From: an uncultured Massilia sp.
Lineage (GTDB): Bacteria > Pseudomonadota > Gammaproteobacteria > Burkholderiales > Burkholderiaceae_D
Direction of reading: 5' to 3'
Assembly: GCF_913773735.1 (NCBI RefSeq)
Contig: NZ_CAJYEB010000042.1
Coordinates: forward strand, 113,851 to 177,850
Length of the DNA: 64,000 bases
The notes beneath the pieces were generated by a model that was not told the origin of the DNA, searched no databases, and saw only the letters and a list, made by a program, of their open reading frames with translations. Positions 46,119-55,003 of the stretch are shown in pieces. The position numbers and the translations under genes were made by a program. Each line of letters begins with the position of its first letter. Position 1 is the stretch's first letter.

Positions 46119-46299
46119 CGTAGGGTGGGCAGCTCTACCTGTGCGGCAAGAACCGCCGCAGAGAGCGCGCTGCCCACGCGTGACGCATGCGTAGCCTGCG
46201 GACGCGAACCAAGACGCGCCAACATGACGCGAACGTCACGCGTGGGCAGCGCCGATGCCGCGTCATTTCGGGCGCAAGGGTGGAGCTGCCCACCCTACG
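46119..46299. repeat. Nested palindromic repeat (BIME-like) of the GTAGGGTGGGCAG family
   Basis: Outer arms CGTAGGGTGGGCAGCTC (46119-46135) and GAGCTGCCCACCCTACG (46283-46299) are exact inverted repeats. Inner arms GCGCTGCCCACGCGTGACG (46167-46185) and CGTCACGCGTGGGCAGCGC (46234-46252) are also exact. Each half is itself a REP hairpin. It lies between hpt and a convergent nitronate-monooxygenase-like gene. Confidence 0.92.
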
Positions 46300-46324
46300 A
46301 GCCGCGGTTCGGCAGTTCAACGGT

Positions 46325-47278
46325 TCAGAGTTTCAGCCGCGCGCGCGCCGCCTCGTACTGCGCCTTCAGCCGCGCCACCATCTCCTCCACGGTCGGCACG
46401 TCGTCCATCAGGCCGACGCCCTGCCCCGCGCCCCAGATGTCGCGCCACGCCTTGGCGCTGCCGGAACCGAAGCTCATCTTGCTCTTGTCCGATACCGGCA
46501 GGTTGTCCGGGTCCAGGCCCGCCGCCACGATCGATTTCTTCAGGTAGTTGCCGTGCACGCCCGTGAACAGGTTGGTGTACACGACATCGGCCGCGCTCGA
46601 TTCGACGATGGCGTCGCGGTAGGCGTCGCTGACGTTGGCTTCCTTGGTGGCCAGCCAGCGCGAACCGATGTAGGCCAGGTCGGCGCCCATCGCCTGGGCC
46701 GCCAGGATCGCGTCGCCGCTGGCGATCGCGCCCGACAGGGCAATGGGACCGTCGAAGAACTTGCGCACTTCGCCCACCAGCGCGAACGGCGACAGCGCGC
46801 CCGCGTGGCCGCCGGCGCCGGCCGCCACCAGGATCAGGCCGTCGACGCCCGCCTCCAGCGCCTTCTCGGCATGGCGAATCGAGATCACGTCGTGCAGCAC
46901 GATGCCGCCGTAGGCGTGCACGGCGTCCAGCATCTCCGGCGGCGGCGCGCGCAGCGAGGAGATGATGATCGGCACCTGGTGCTTCACGCACACCTCCACG
47001 TCGTGCGCCAGGCGGTCGTTCGACTGGTGCACGATCTGGTTGACGGCGATCGGCCCCACCTTGCGGTCCGGATGCGCGTCCTGGTAGTCCTTCAGCTCGC
47101 GCTGCAGGTCGGTCAGCCAGGTGTCGAGCAGCTCGGCCGGACGCGCGTTCAGCGCCGGGAAGGAGCCGACGATGCCCGCCTTGCACTGCGCGGCCACCAG
47201 CGCGGGACCGCTGGCGATGAACATCGGCGAGGCGATGACGGGTAAGGTGAGGTCTTGCAGGACGGTGGGCAGCGCCAT
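46325..47278 (-). CDS. Nitronate monooxygenase-like FMN protein
   Basis: A 317-residue TIM-barrel flavoprotein with the family's phosphate loop GAGGHAGALSPFAL, SGAIASGDAILAAQAMGAD and a near-C-terminal GQGVGLMDDVPTVEEMV. Class assignment to nitronate monooxygenase, 2-nitropropane dioxygenase or a FabK-like reductase rests on fold only. The ATG at 47278 is chosen over an upstream start that adds a Pro/Arg-rich extension. It diverges from the alpha/beta hydrolase gene. Confidence 0.85.
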   Translation of the reverse strand: MALPTVLQDLTLPVIASPMFIASGPALVAAQCKAGIVGSFPALNARPAELLDTWLTDLQRELKDYQDAHPDRKVGPIAVNQIVHQSNDRLAHDVEVCVKHQVPIIISSLRAPPPEMLDAVHAYGGIVLHDVISIRHAEKALEAGVDGLILVAAGAGGHAGALSPFALVGEVRKFFDGPIALSGAIASGDAILAAQAMGADLAYIGSRWLATKEANVSDAYRDAIVESSAADVVYTNLFTGVHGNYLKKSIVAAGLDPDNLPVSDKSKMSFGSGSAKAWRDIWGAGQGVGLMDDVPTVEEMVARLKAQYEAARARLKL

Positions 47279-47409
47279 GGGTGGTCTCGCGGGAGTTGAT
47301 CGGATCGGTCGATTATGGGGCAAAAAAGCACGACCGTGCTAGATACCCGACTCTAAATTGTCGTCCGCGGTGGTTTATGCTGCCGCCATCATCCACCAGG
47401 AGCGAGTCC

Positions 47410-48414
47410 ATGAACGACAACCACGACGGCGTCATCCTTCCCGAACGCGTGCTGCCGGTACCGGCGTCCATCAGCCCCGAGGCGCAGGCCGCGCTGCGCC
47501 GCCTGGTCGGGCCGGACGGCGTTCCGCACAACGCCCGCCACGTCATGCCGGCCCCCGATGACCTGGCCGGCTGGCGGCGCGTGCGGGCCGATGCCGACGC
47601 CTGGTACGCGTCCGCCCTCGGCGAGCGCATGGGTGCCGTGCGCGCGGGCGTCGAGACCATCCGGGCCGGCGGCGCCACCCTCCACGTCGCCGCGCCGGCG
47701 ACGGCGGCGGCGGCCTTCGCGGACTGCGCCTGGATCGACCTGCACGGCGGCGCCCTGGTGTTCGGCGGCGGCGACGCCTGCCGCGCCTCGACGCGCCTGC
47801 AGGCCGACCGCCACGGCATCCTGTGCTACGGCGTCGACTACCGGATGCCGCCCGAGCACCCCTACCCGGCCGCGCTGGACGACTGCCTGGACGCCTACCG
47901 CCACGTGCTGGAACGTCACGCGCCGCAGCGCATCGCCGTGGTCGGCCGCTCGGCCGGCGGCAACCTCGCCGCCGCGCTGCTGCTGCGCGCCCGCGCCGAG
48001 GGCCTGCCGCTGCCGGCGGCGCTGGTGCTGCTCTCGCCCGAGGCCGACCTGACGGAATCCGGCGACAGCTTCCAGCTCAACCGCCTGGCCGACGTGGTGC
48101 TGCCCGGCTCGCTGATGGCGAACAACCTGCTGTACGCGCACGGCGCCGACCTGGCGCACCCCTACCTGTCGCCGCTGTTCGGCGACTTCACCGGCGGCTT
48201 CCCGCCCACCTTCCTCCAGAGCGGCACGCGCGACCTGTTCCTGTCCAACACGGTGCGCCTGCACCGCGCCCTGTGCCGCGCGCGCGTGCCCGCCGAGCTG
48301 CACGTGTTCGAGGCGATGCCGCACGGCGGCTTCGGCGACACGCCCGAGGACCGCGAACTGGCCGAGGAAATCACGCGTTTCGTGGGCATGCACCTCGGCG
48401 TCGTCTCAGGGTGA
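47410..48414 (+). CDS. HSL-type alpha/beta hydrolase
   Basis: A 334-residue esterase-like protein of the hormone-sensitive-lipase group. The oxyanion motif HGG is at 112-114 (LHGGALVFGG) and the nucleophile Ser181 in GRSAGGNLA; GVDYRMPPEHPYPAALDD is diagnostic. The acid and histidine are near GTRDLFLSN and EAMPHGGFGD. Substrate unknown. ATG 47410 opens the domain-containing protein; an earlier in-frame start would read across the promoter region. Confidence 0.85.
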   Translation: MNDNHDGVILPERVLPVPASISPEAQAALRRLVGPDGVPHNARHVMPAPDDLAGWRRVRADADAWYASALGERMGAVRAGVETIRAGGATLHVAAPATAAAAFADCAWIDLHGGALVFGGGDACRASTRLQADRHGILCYGVDYRMPPEHPYPAALDDCLDAYRHVLERHAPQRIAVVGRSAGGNLAAALLLRARAEGLPLPAALVLLSPEADLTESGDSFQLNRLADVVLPGSLMANNLLYAHGADLAHPYLSPLFGDFTGGFPPTFLQSGTRDLFLSNTVRLHRALCRARVPAELHVFEAMPHGGFGDTPEDRELAEEITRFVGMHLGVVSG

Positions 48415-48557
48415 GCCCACCCATTTCATGCAGTGCTGCGCCGCGCGCCGCAGCCGTCGCCATGCCCGCCGCCAGGCAGAAGACCGCCCCGAGGACGCCC
48501 GCCGGCAGGCGCCCCGTTGCGCATCGGTGACCGTCTCGTTCCGTTCAGGTTTTCCGC

Positions 48558-48767
48558 TCAACCGAAATCGATCTGCCCCTCGCGCCGCCGGATCTCGGCC
48601 CAGATCGCGCGCTTGTCGTCGTCGCTGGCGGCGCGCCAGGCGCGGATCTCGTCGATGGTGCGCAGGCAGCCTTCGCACAGGCCGGTGGCGGGCGACATCT
48701 TGCACACATTGATGCAGGGAGAAGGTACCGGCGTCTGCTGTTCCGGCGGCAATGCTTGTTGGTTCAT
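48558..48767 (-). CDS. DUF1289 family small cysteine protein
   Basis: A 69-residue protein with the DUF1289 cysteine pattern PSPCINVCKMSPATGLCEGC and a following RTIDEIRAWRAASDDDK helix. The four cysteines probably bind a metal. Function unknown. The adjacent plus-strand hydrolase gene converges with it, leaving about 140 bases without a gene between them. Confidence 0.88.
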   Translation of the reverse strand: MNQQALPPEQQTPVPSPCINVCKMSPATGLCEGCLRTIDEIRAWRAASDDDKRAIWAEIRRREGQIDFG

Positions 48768-48958
48768 GCTGCGGTGGCTGTTGGTTTCATCGCGCGCAGA
48801 TTACCGCATCCATCGTGAACGCGGTTAATTTACGCAACATCAAGGTACACTGGCACTCATCCATCCAAAACCTTGACACGTAAGGTTGACGCAAGCTTGG
48901 CAACCAAGACTGGGACCGATCCCGTCCCGGCATTGCCGGCTGTACCGAAGGAGCGCCC

Positions 48959-50092
48959 ATGAGCCTCAGCAACAAATTCCTGGCGCAGATGCGCGCCGCG
49001 ACCCGCTCGCTGATGCGCCGCGGCCCCTCGGTGGCGCGCAGCGTCATCCGCGAATCCGTCAAGACCGCCACGGCCATGCAAACCGGTGCGACCAAGGCGG
49101 CGCTGGACCAGGCCGAGCAGGCCCAGGCCGCGGCCCGGCAGGCCTCGAACCAGGCCAGCTACGATCCCGCGTCCGACATGCTCGCCGACCTCAGCCGGCT
49201 GGGCGGCAACCCGTTCAACGTGCCGCCGCTGTCCACCGGCGCCGCCGCCGCCGGGCTGCCGGGCCGGTTCATCGACGGCAGCTACGGCAACGAGGCCGGC
49301 ACCCGCGACTACAAGCTCTACGTGCCCGGCAGCCATGCCGGCCAGGCGGCGCCGCTGCTGGTGATGCTGCACGGCTGCACGCAGAACCCCGACGATTTCG
49401 CGCTCGGCACGGGCATGAACGAGATCGCCGAGGAAACCGGCTGCCTGGTCGTCTATCCGGCCCAGTCGCAGCAGGCCAACCCGTCGCGCTGCTGGAACTG
49501 GTTCAACGCGGTCGACCAGCAGCGCGGCCAGGGCGAGCCGTCGATCATCGCCGGCCTCACGCAAGCCGTCATGGAACGCCATGCGATCGATCCGGCGCGC
49601 GTCTACGTCGCCGGCCTGTCGGCGGGCGGCGCGATGGCCGCCATCATGGGCACGCTGTATCCCGACCTGTACGCGGCGGTCGGCGTGCATTCCGGGCTGC
49701 CGTTCGCGGCCGCGCACGACCTGCCGACGGCGGTGGCGGCGATGAAGGGCGATTTCCGCGCCCACCACGCCCCCGGCAAGGCCTTGCCGATCATCGTGTT
49801 CCACGGCGACAAGGACGCCACCGTCCATCCGGCCAACGGCGCCGAACTGATCGCGCGGCGCCGCCGCGATCCGGCCGACATCACGGTCGTCGAACCGGGC
49901 GCGATGCCGGACGGCCATGCCTGGACGCGCACCGTGCACCGCCTGCCCGATGGCGCGGTCCATGCCGAGCACTGGGTCGTGCACGGTTCCGGCCATGCCT
50001 GGTCGGGAGGCGATACCCGCGGCACTTATACCGACAGCAAGGGCCCCAGCGCCAGCCGCGAAATGATGCGGTTCTTCCGCACCGCCCGCTAG
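48959..50092 (+). CDS. PHB depolymerase family esterase
   Basis: A 377-residue alpha/beta hydrolase of the PHB-depolymerase/feruloyl-esterase group. The first about 95 residues are helical and Ala/Gln-rich without a clear signal peptide. The catalytic domain has LHGCTQNPDDFALGTGMNE (138 on), nucleophile Ser221 in GLSAGG and a histidine in GSGHAWSGG. It could degrade intracellular or extracellular polyhydroxyalkanoate, consistent with phaAB in this genome, but many members are other esterases. AAGGAG precedes the ATG. Its stop TAG overlaps the convergent CWC gene stop in a CTAG. Confidence 0.83.
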   Translation: MSLSNKFLAQMRAATRSLMRRGPSVARSVIRESVKTATAMQTGATKAALDQAEQAQAAARQASNQASYDPASDMLADLSRLGGNPFNVPPLSTGAAAAGLPGRFIDGSYGNEAGTRDYKLYVPGSHAGQAAPLLVMLHGCTQNPDDFALGTGMNEIAEETGCLVVYPAQSQQANPSRCWNWFNAVDQQRGQGEPSIIAGLTQAVMERHAIDPARVYVAGLSAGGAMAAIMGTLYPDLYAAVGVHSGLPFAAAHDLPTAVAAMKGDFRAHHAPGKALPIIVFHGDKDATVHPANGAELIARRRRDPADITVVEPGAMPDGHAWTRTVHRLPDGAVHAEHWVVHGSGHAWSGGDTRGTYTDSKGPSASREMMRFFRTAR

Positions 50093-50301
50093 CTTTCTTT
50101 TCCTGGCGGCATGGAGGGCGACGGTCCCTCCCGAAGCGCGATATGCTGTTCCAGGCAGGCCGGGCACCAGCAGCCGGCGGCCGTCCCGTCGGCCGGCACC
50201 GGCACGACCGCCGGCAAGCGCGTGCACCAGCACGGCGCGCCGTCGCCGCCGTCGGCCATGGCGCAGCCGAAGGCCGCGCCGCAGCGTGCGCAGGCACTCA
50301 C
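50089..50301 (-). CDS. Cysteine-rich CWC family protein
   Basis: A 70-residue protein from a GTG start. ACARCGAAFGCAM and GAPCWCTRL plus CWCPACLEQHI give the CWC metal-binding pattern with about eight cysteines. I chose GTG 50301 because GGAGGG lies just upstream and the product matches the family from its first cysteine. Its stop codon overlaps that of the esterase gene. Role unknown. Confidence 0.7.
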   Translation of the reverse strand: MSACARCGAAFGCAMADGGDGAPCWCTRLPAVVPVPADGTAAGCWCPACLEQHIALREGPSPSMPPGKES

Positions 50302-50476
50302 GCGGCGCCCTCCGGCCACGCGGCGAGGCGCGGGAAAAAAGCGGAAAATGACAGGGATGTATCCATATGTAATCCACCTTAACGGCGGGCGTCGGAAAAT
50401 ACAACATTGAGCTTCCATAAAGCCCCAAGCGGCGGCGTGTTGCCGTAAAATCTCGCACATTCTTTTTCGGACCCCC

Positions 50477-51406
50477 ATGAACGCTATGCTGACCTCTCTG
50501 ACGGGCGACGACCAGAACAATGACCTGACTGCGGTCTCGCCGCAGATCAAGGCGCAGATCCTGGCCGAAGCGCTCCCCTACATCCGTAACTTCCACGGCA
50601 AGACCATCGTCATCAAGTACGGCGGCAATGCGATGACCGACGAGCGCCTGAAACACGGCTTCGCCCGCGACGTCATCCTGCTGAAACTGGTGGGCATGAA
50701 CCCGGTCGTGGTGCACGGCGGCGGTCCGCAGATCGACAATGCGCTGCGCAAGATCGGCAAGCAGGGCACCTTCGTGCAAGGCATGCGCATCACCGACGAA
50801 GAGACCATGGAAGTGGTCGAGTGGGTGCTGGGCGGCGAAGTGCAGCAGGACATCGTCATGCTGATCAACCACTACGGCGGCCAGGCCGTGGGCCTGACCG
50901 GCAAGGACGGCGGCCTGATCCGCGCACGCCGCATGGCCATGCCGGACAAGGAAAAGCCGGGCGAATTCCTCGACATCGGCTTCGTCGGCGAGATCGAGGC
51001 GATCAATCCGGCGGTGGTGAAGGCGCTGCAGGACGATGCGTTCATCCCGATCATCTCGCCGATCGGCTTCGGCCAGGATGGCCAGGCGTACAACATCAAC
51101 GCCGACGTCGTCGCCGGCAAGATCGCGGAAATCCTGAAGGCCGAAAAGCTGATCATGATGACCAATATCGCCGGCGTGCAGGACAAGCAGGGCAACCTGG
51201 TCACCGACCTGTCGGCGCGCGAGATCGACGAGATGTTCGCGGACGGCACGATTTCTGGCGGCATGCTGCCGAAAATCTCGTCGGCGCTGGACGCCGCCAA
51301 GTCGGGCGTGAACACCGTGCACATCATCGACGGCCGCATCGAACACTCTTTGTTGCTGGAAGTCTTGACCGAACAGGCCTTTGGCACTATGATCCGGTCT
51401 CACTGA
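50477..51406 (+). CDS. argB: Acetylglutamate kinase
   Basis: ArgB phosphorylates N-acetylglutamate, the second step of arginine synthesis. The 309-residue protein shows IVIKYGGNAM, VVVHGGGPQID and NINADVVAGKIAE of the amino-acid kinase fold. Length and N-terminal extension fit the arginine-feedback-inhibited hexameric type. It precedes two tRNA genes, a HAD nucleotidase and slmA. TAAAAT at 50446-50451 is a possible -10. Confidence 0.95.
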   Translation: MNAMLTSLTGDDQNNDLTAVSPQIKAQILAEALPYIRNFHGKTIVIKYGGNAMTDERLKHGFARDVILLKLVGMNPVVVHGGGPQIDNALRKIGKQGTFVQGMRITDEETMEVVEWVLGGEVQQDIVMLINHYGGQAVGLTGKDGGLIRARRMAMPDKEKPGEFLDIGFVGEIEAINPAVVKALQDDAFIPIISPIGFGQDGQAYNINADVVAGKIAEILKAEKLIMMTNIAGVQDKQGNLVTDLSAREIDEMFADGTISGGMLPKISSALDAAKSGVNTVHIIDGRIEHSLLLEVLTEQAFGTMIRSH

Positions 51407-51445
51407 AATTTTGCAGCGAATCAAATCGCCGCAAAATGACCTGAT

Positions 51446-51520
<75 letters not shown>

Positions 51521-51523
51521 CCT

Positions 51524-51600
51524 GGAGCGGTAGTTCAGTTGGTTAGAATACCGGCCTGTCACGCCGGGGGTCGCGGGTTCGAGCCCCGTCCGCTCCGCCA
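51524..51600 (+). tRNA. tRNA-Asp (GTC)
   Basis: Acceptor GGAGCGG/CCGCTCC, anticodon stem CCGGC/GCCGG with loop CTGTCAC (anticodon GTC) and T loop TTCGAGC form a standard cloverleaf with encoded CCA at 51598-51600. It follows tRNA-Thr directly and precedes a terminator. Confidence 0.97.
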
Positions 51601-51614
51601 GGATTCGATGAAAG

Positions 51615-51638
51615 ATGCTCCCTTCGGGGGGCATTTTT
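51615..51638 (+). terminator. Terminator after the tRNA pair
   Basis: ATGCTCCC pairs with GGGGGCAT around a TTCG tetraloop, followed by five T residues, 15 bases after tRNA-Asp. Confidence 0.9.
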
Positions 51639-51696
51639 CATTTCTGCCGTCGCATTCCGCTACCATCTCCCAACGAATGTCACGCCGCGCTTTTCC

Positions 51697-52428
51697 ATGA
51701 CCACCACTTCCTCCCCCGTCTGGCTGTTCGACCTGGACAACACCCTGCACGACGCCTCGCACGCGATCTTCCCGGCGATCAGCGCCAACATGAACACGTA
51801 CATCGCGCGCGTGCTGGGCGACGGCACGACGCCGGCCGCGCAGGAACTGGTGGACGCCACGCGCACCGGCTACTGGAAGCGCTACGGCGCGACGCTGCTC
51901 GGCATGATCCGCCACCACCACGTCGATCCGGCCGATTTCCTGCGCCGGACCCACGACATCGGCGCCTTCCAGGACCTGGTGCGCACCGAGCGCGGCCTTT
52001 CCAGGCTGCTGCGCCGCCTGCCCGGCCGCAAGATCCTGCTGACCAACGCGCCGACCGCGTATTCGACCGGCCTGGTGAAGCACATCGGCCTGCAGCGCCA
52101 CTTCGCCCACCACATCGCCATCGAGGACATGCGCGTGCACGGCCAGCTGCGTCCCAAGCCGTCGAAGCTGATGCTGCGCCGGCTGCTGCGCCGCCACGGC
52201 CTGGCGCCCGGGCGCTGCATCCTGGTCGAGGACACCCTGGTCAACCTGAAGCACGCCAAGCAGCTCGGGCTGCGCACGGTGTGGGTCACGCAATACCTGC
52301 GCTACGGCGACCCGATCGGCAAGGCCCCGCTGCCGCGGATGGTCAAACGGCCCGCCTGGGTCGATGTCAAAGTAAAATCCGTACTTCGACTGCCGGCGAC
52401 AATGAACCGGCTGCGACGACAAGACTAG
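51697..52428 (+). CDS. Pyrimidine 5-prime-nucleotidase, HAD family
   Basis: A 243-residue HAD hydrolase with the DLDNTL nucleophile motif (WLFDLDNTLHDA), KILLTNAP and the late CILVEDTLVNLKHAK. It resembles the yeast SDT1/PHM8 type of pyrimidine nucleotidase found in beta- and gammaproteobacteria. It lies just upstream of slmA with a 30-base gap, and probably forms an operon with it. Confidence 0.88.
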   Translation: MTTTSSPVWLFDLDNTLHDASHAIFPAISANMNTYIARVLGDGTTPAAQELVDATRTGYWKRYGATLLGMIRHHHVDPADFLRRTHDIGAFQDLVRTERGLSRLLRRLPGRKILLTNAPTAYSTGLVKHIGLQRHFAHHIAIEDMRVHGQLRPKPSKLMLRRLLRRHGLAPGRCILVEDTLVNLKHAKQLGLRTVWVTQYLRYGDPIGKAPLPRMVKRPAWVDVKVKSVLRLPATMNRLRRQD

Positions 52429-52458
52429 AATTCAACACACTGAAAGAGCTAGGAAAAC

Positions 52459-53037
52459 ATGGCAAGCACCAAGCCAGGCCAGCGCAAACTGCAGATCCTC
52501 CAGACCCTGGCCGCGATGCTCGAACATCCGAAGGGCGAGAAGATCACCACGGCGGCGCTGGCCGCCCGGCTGTCCGTATCGGAAGCCGCCCTGTACCGCC
52601 ACTTCGCCAGCAAGGCGCAGATGTTCGAGGGCCTGATCGACTTCATCGAGTCGAGCGTCTTCGGCCTGTTCAACCAGATCGCCGAGCGCGAGGAAGACGG
52701 CGTGGCCCAGGCCCACGCGATGCTGCAGATGCTGCTGTCGTTCGCCACCAACAACCCGGGCATGACGCGCGTGCTGATCGGCGACGCGCTGGTCGGCGAG
52801 GACGAGCGCCTGCAACTGCGCATGAACCAGTTCCACGACAAGGTCGAGATGGCGTTCCGGCAGGCGCTGCGCCTGGCCGTCACCCAGGGCCACGGCCGCG
52901 AGGAAGACGTGACCGCGCGCGCCGCCCTGCTGGTCTCCTACGTGACCGGACGCTGGCACCGTTTCGCCAAGAGCGGCTTCAGGCAGCAGCCGGGAGAGAA
53001 CAGCCCCGTGCAGCTGGCCCTGCTGCTCGCGGCCTGA
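52459..53037 (+). CDS. slmA: Nucleoid occlusion factor SlmA (TetR family)
   Basis: SlmA binds DNA sites spread over the chromosome and blocks FtsZ rings over the nucleoid. The 192-residue protein has a TetR helix-turn-helix (KITTAALAARLSVSEAALYR, about 27-46) and an all-helical ligand/FtsZ domain typical of SlmA (IDFIESSVFGLFNQI, ALVGEDERLQLRMNQF). Its location by argB and a pyrimidine nucleotidase is the usual betaproteobacterial context. AGGAA precedes the ATG. Confidence 0.93.
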   Translation: MASTKPGQRKLQILQTLAAMLEHPKGEKITTAALAARLSVSEAALYRHFASKAQMFEGLIDFIESSVFGLFNQIAEREEDGVAQAHAMLQMLLSFATNNPGMTRVLIGDALVGEDERLQLRMNQFHDKVEMAFRQALRLAVTQGHGREEDVTARAALLVSYVTGRWHRFAKSGFRQQPGENSPVQLALLLAA

Positions 53038-53044
53038 CACCGCC

Positions 53045-54925
53045 ATGAGCGACGTCTTCGCCCTGCTCGACGACGCCAGTCCGGAAGGCGCGCGCCAGGC
53101 CCGCTCGCGCCTCTACCGCGAGCATGCCGGCACGCTGGCCTGCCAGCGCATCGAGGACTGGCCGAAGCTGCTGGCCGGGCTGGAGGACGCGCTGCGGCGC
53201 GGCCTGTACGCCGTGCCGGTGCTGACCTACGAGCTGGGCGAACGGATGCTCGGCATCGCCGCCCACCCGCAGGACGCGCAGGCGCCGCTGGCCCAGGTGC
53301 TGCTGTTCGCGCGCGTCGAGCTGCTCGACGCCGACGGCGTCGCGGCCTGGCTGGCGGCGCGTGATGCGGCGGCGGAAGATGCGACGGCGGACGATACGGC
53401 GGCGGGCGCTGCGGCAGCGGACGATGCCCCCGCCGGCATCGCCAGCCTGCGCGCCAACGTCGACGAAGCCGCCTTCACGCGCGCGATCGAACGCATCCGC
53501 GACTACATCGCGGCCGGCGACACCTACCAGGTCAACTACACCTACCGCCTGCGCTTCGACGCCTTCGGCGCGCCGTCCGCGCTGTATGCGCGCCTGCGCG
53601 CGCGCCAGCCGGTGCCCTACGGCGCCCTGATCGCGCTGCCCGACGGCAGGACCGTGCTGTCGCTGTCGCCGGAACTGTTCGTGCGCCACGACGCCGGGCG
53701 CCTGCTGGCCCGGCCCATGAAGGGCACGGCGCCGGCCAGCGGCGACGACCTGATCGACGCCGTGCGCGCGCGCCAGCTGGCCGCCGACGAGAAGAACCGC
53801 GCCGAGAACCTGATGATCGTCGACCTGCTGCGCAACGACCTGGGACGCGTCGCGCGCACCGGCAGCGTCGGCGTGCCCGCGCTGTTCGAGGTCAAGCGCT
53901 ACAGCAGCGTGCTGCAGATGACGTCCACCGTGCAGGCCCGGCTCGCGCCAGGCGCGACGCTGGACGGGATCTTCGCCGCGCTCTACCCGTGCGGCTCGAT
54001 CACCGGCGCGCCCAAGCGCCGCACGATGGAAATCATCCACGAACTCGAGCCGGCCGCGCGCGGCATCTACACGGGCGCGCTCGGCTGGATCGACCCGCCG
54101 GCGCATCCCGGCGCCGGCTTCGGCGACTTCTGCCTGTCGGTGCCGATCCGCACCCTGGTGCTGCAGCCCGAGCGGCACGGGGTGCGGCGCGGCGAACTGG
54201 GCGTGGGCGCCGGCATCGTGCACGACAGCGTGGCCGAGTCCGAATTCGCCGAATGCCGCCTCAAGGCGCGCTTCCTCACCGGCCTGCCGAACGCGTTCGA
54301 GATCTTCGAGACCCTGTACGCGACGCGCGAGGACGGCGCCCGCCACCTGGAACGCCACCTGGCGCGGCTGGCCGCCTCGGCCGACTATTTCGGCTATCCG
54401 TACAGCGAGGAACTGGCGCGCGCCGGCGTCCTGGCCGCCTGCGAGGTGCTGCCGCCGGGCGTGCCGCACCGCCTGCGCCTGGCGCTGCAGGCCAACGGCG
54501 AGGTGACGGCGCAGACCGCCGTGCTGGCGCCGCTGGCCGGTCCCGTGAAGGTGCTGCTGGCCGATGCGCCGGTGCGCTCGCACGACCTGTTCCTGCGCCA
54601 CAAGACCAGCGTGCGCCGGCGCTACGACGCCGCCTGGCGCGCGGCGGAACGCGCGGGCGCGTTCGACACGCTGTTCTTCAACGAACGCGGCGAACTGACC
54701 GAGGGCGGGCGCAGCAACGTGTTCGTGCGCGTCGCCGGCCGCTGGGTTACGCCGCCGCTGTCGGCCGGCGTGCTGCCGGGCGTGATGCGCGCCGTGCTGC
54801 TGGACGATCCGGCCTGGGGCGCGGTCGAGGTCCCGATCACGCGCGAGACGCTCGAACGGGCGCAGGAGATCGTCGTCTGCAATGCGCTGCGCGGCCCGCT
54901 GCCCGCGGTACTGGCGCGGGCATAA
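53045..54925 (+). CDS. pabB: Fused aminodeoxychorismate synthase component I / 4-amino-4-deoxychorismate lyase
   Basis: The 626-residue protein joins PabB (about 1-410) to a PabC-like PLP lyase (about 420-626), two consecutive steps to p-aminobenzoate for folate. PabB shows PMKGTAPASGDDL, ENLMIVDLLRNDLGRV and CGSITGAPKRRTMEII. The PabC half shows EIFETLYATREDG, a PLP lysine in RHKTSVRRR and NERGELTEGGRSNVFV. An Ala/Asp-rich stretch (about 102-137) lies in the first half. It follows slmA by seven bases. The glutaminase PabA is not nearby. Confidence 0.93.
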   Translation: MSDVFALLDDASPEGARQARSRLYREHAGTLACQRIEDWPKLLAGLEDALRRGLYAVPVLTYELGERMLGIAAHPQDAQAPLAQVLLFARVELLDADGVAAWLAARDAAAEDATADDTAAGAAAADDAPAGIASLRANVDEAAFTRAIERIRDYIAAGDTYQVNYTYRLRFDAFGAPSALYARLRARQPVPYGALIALPDGRTVLSLSPELFVRHDAGRLLARPMKGTAPASGDDLIDAVRARQLAADEKNRAENLMIVDLLRNDLGRVARTGSVGVPALFEVKRYSSVLQMTSTVQARLAPGATLDGIFAALYPCGSITGAPKRRTMEIIHELEPAARGIYTGALGWIDPPAHPGAGFGDFCLSVPIRTLVLQPERHGVRRGELGVGAGIVHDSVAESEFAECRLKARFLTGLPNAFEIFETLYATREDGARHLERHLARLAASADYFGYPYSEELARAGVLAACEVLPPGVPHRLRLALQANGEVTAQTAVLAPLAGPVKVLLADAPVRSHDLFLRHKTSVRRRYDAAWRAAERAGAFDTLFFNERGELTEGGRSNVFVRVAGRWVTPPLSAGVLPGVMRAVLLDDPAWGAVEVPITRETLERAQEIVVCNALRGPLPAVLARA

Positions 54926-54947
54926 AAAAACCGGCCAGCGGCCGGTT
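54924..54947 (-). terminator. Terminator of ompW
   Basis: On the minus strand AACCGGCC pairs with GGCCGGTT around a three-base loop and is followed by a run of T (54930-54924), which overlaps the stop codon of the convergent pabBC gene. Confidence 0.9.
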
Positions 54948-55003
54948 GTAAAGCCGGCAGGGACCGGCTGCGCTTTTGGAGAAAGCGGCAATCGTTACAG
55001 GAA

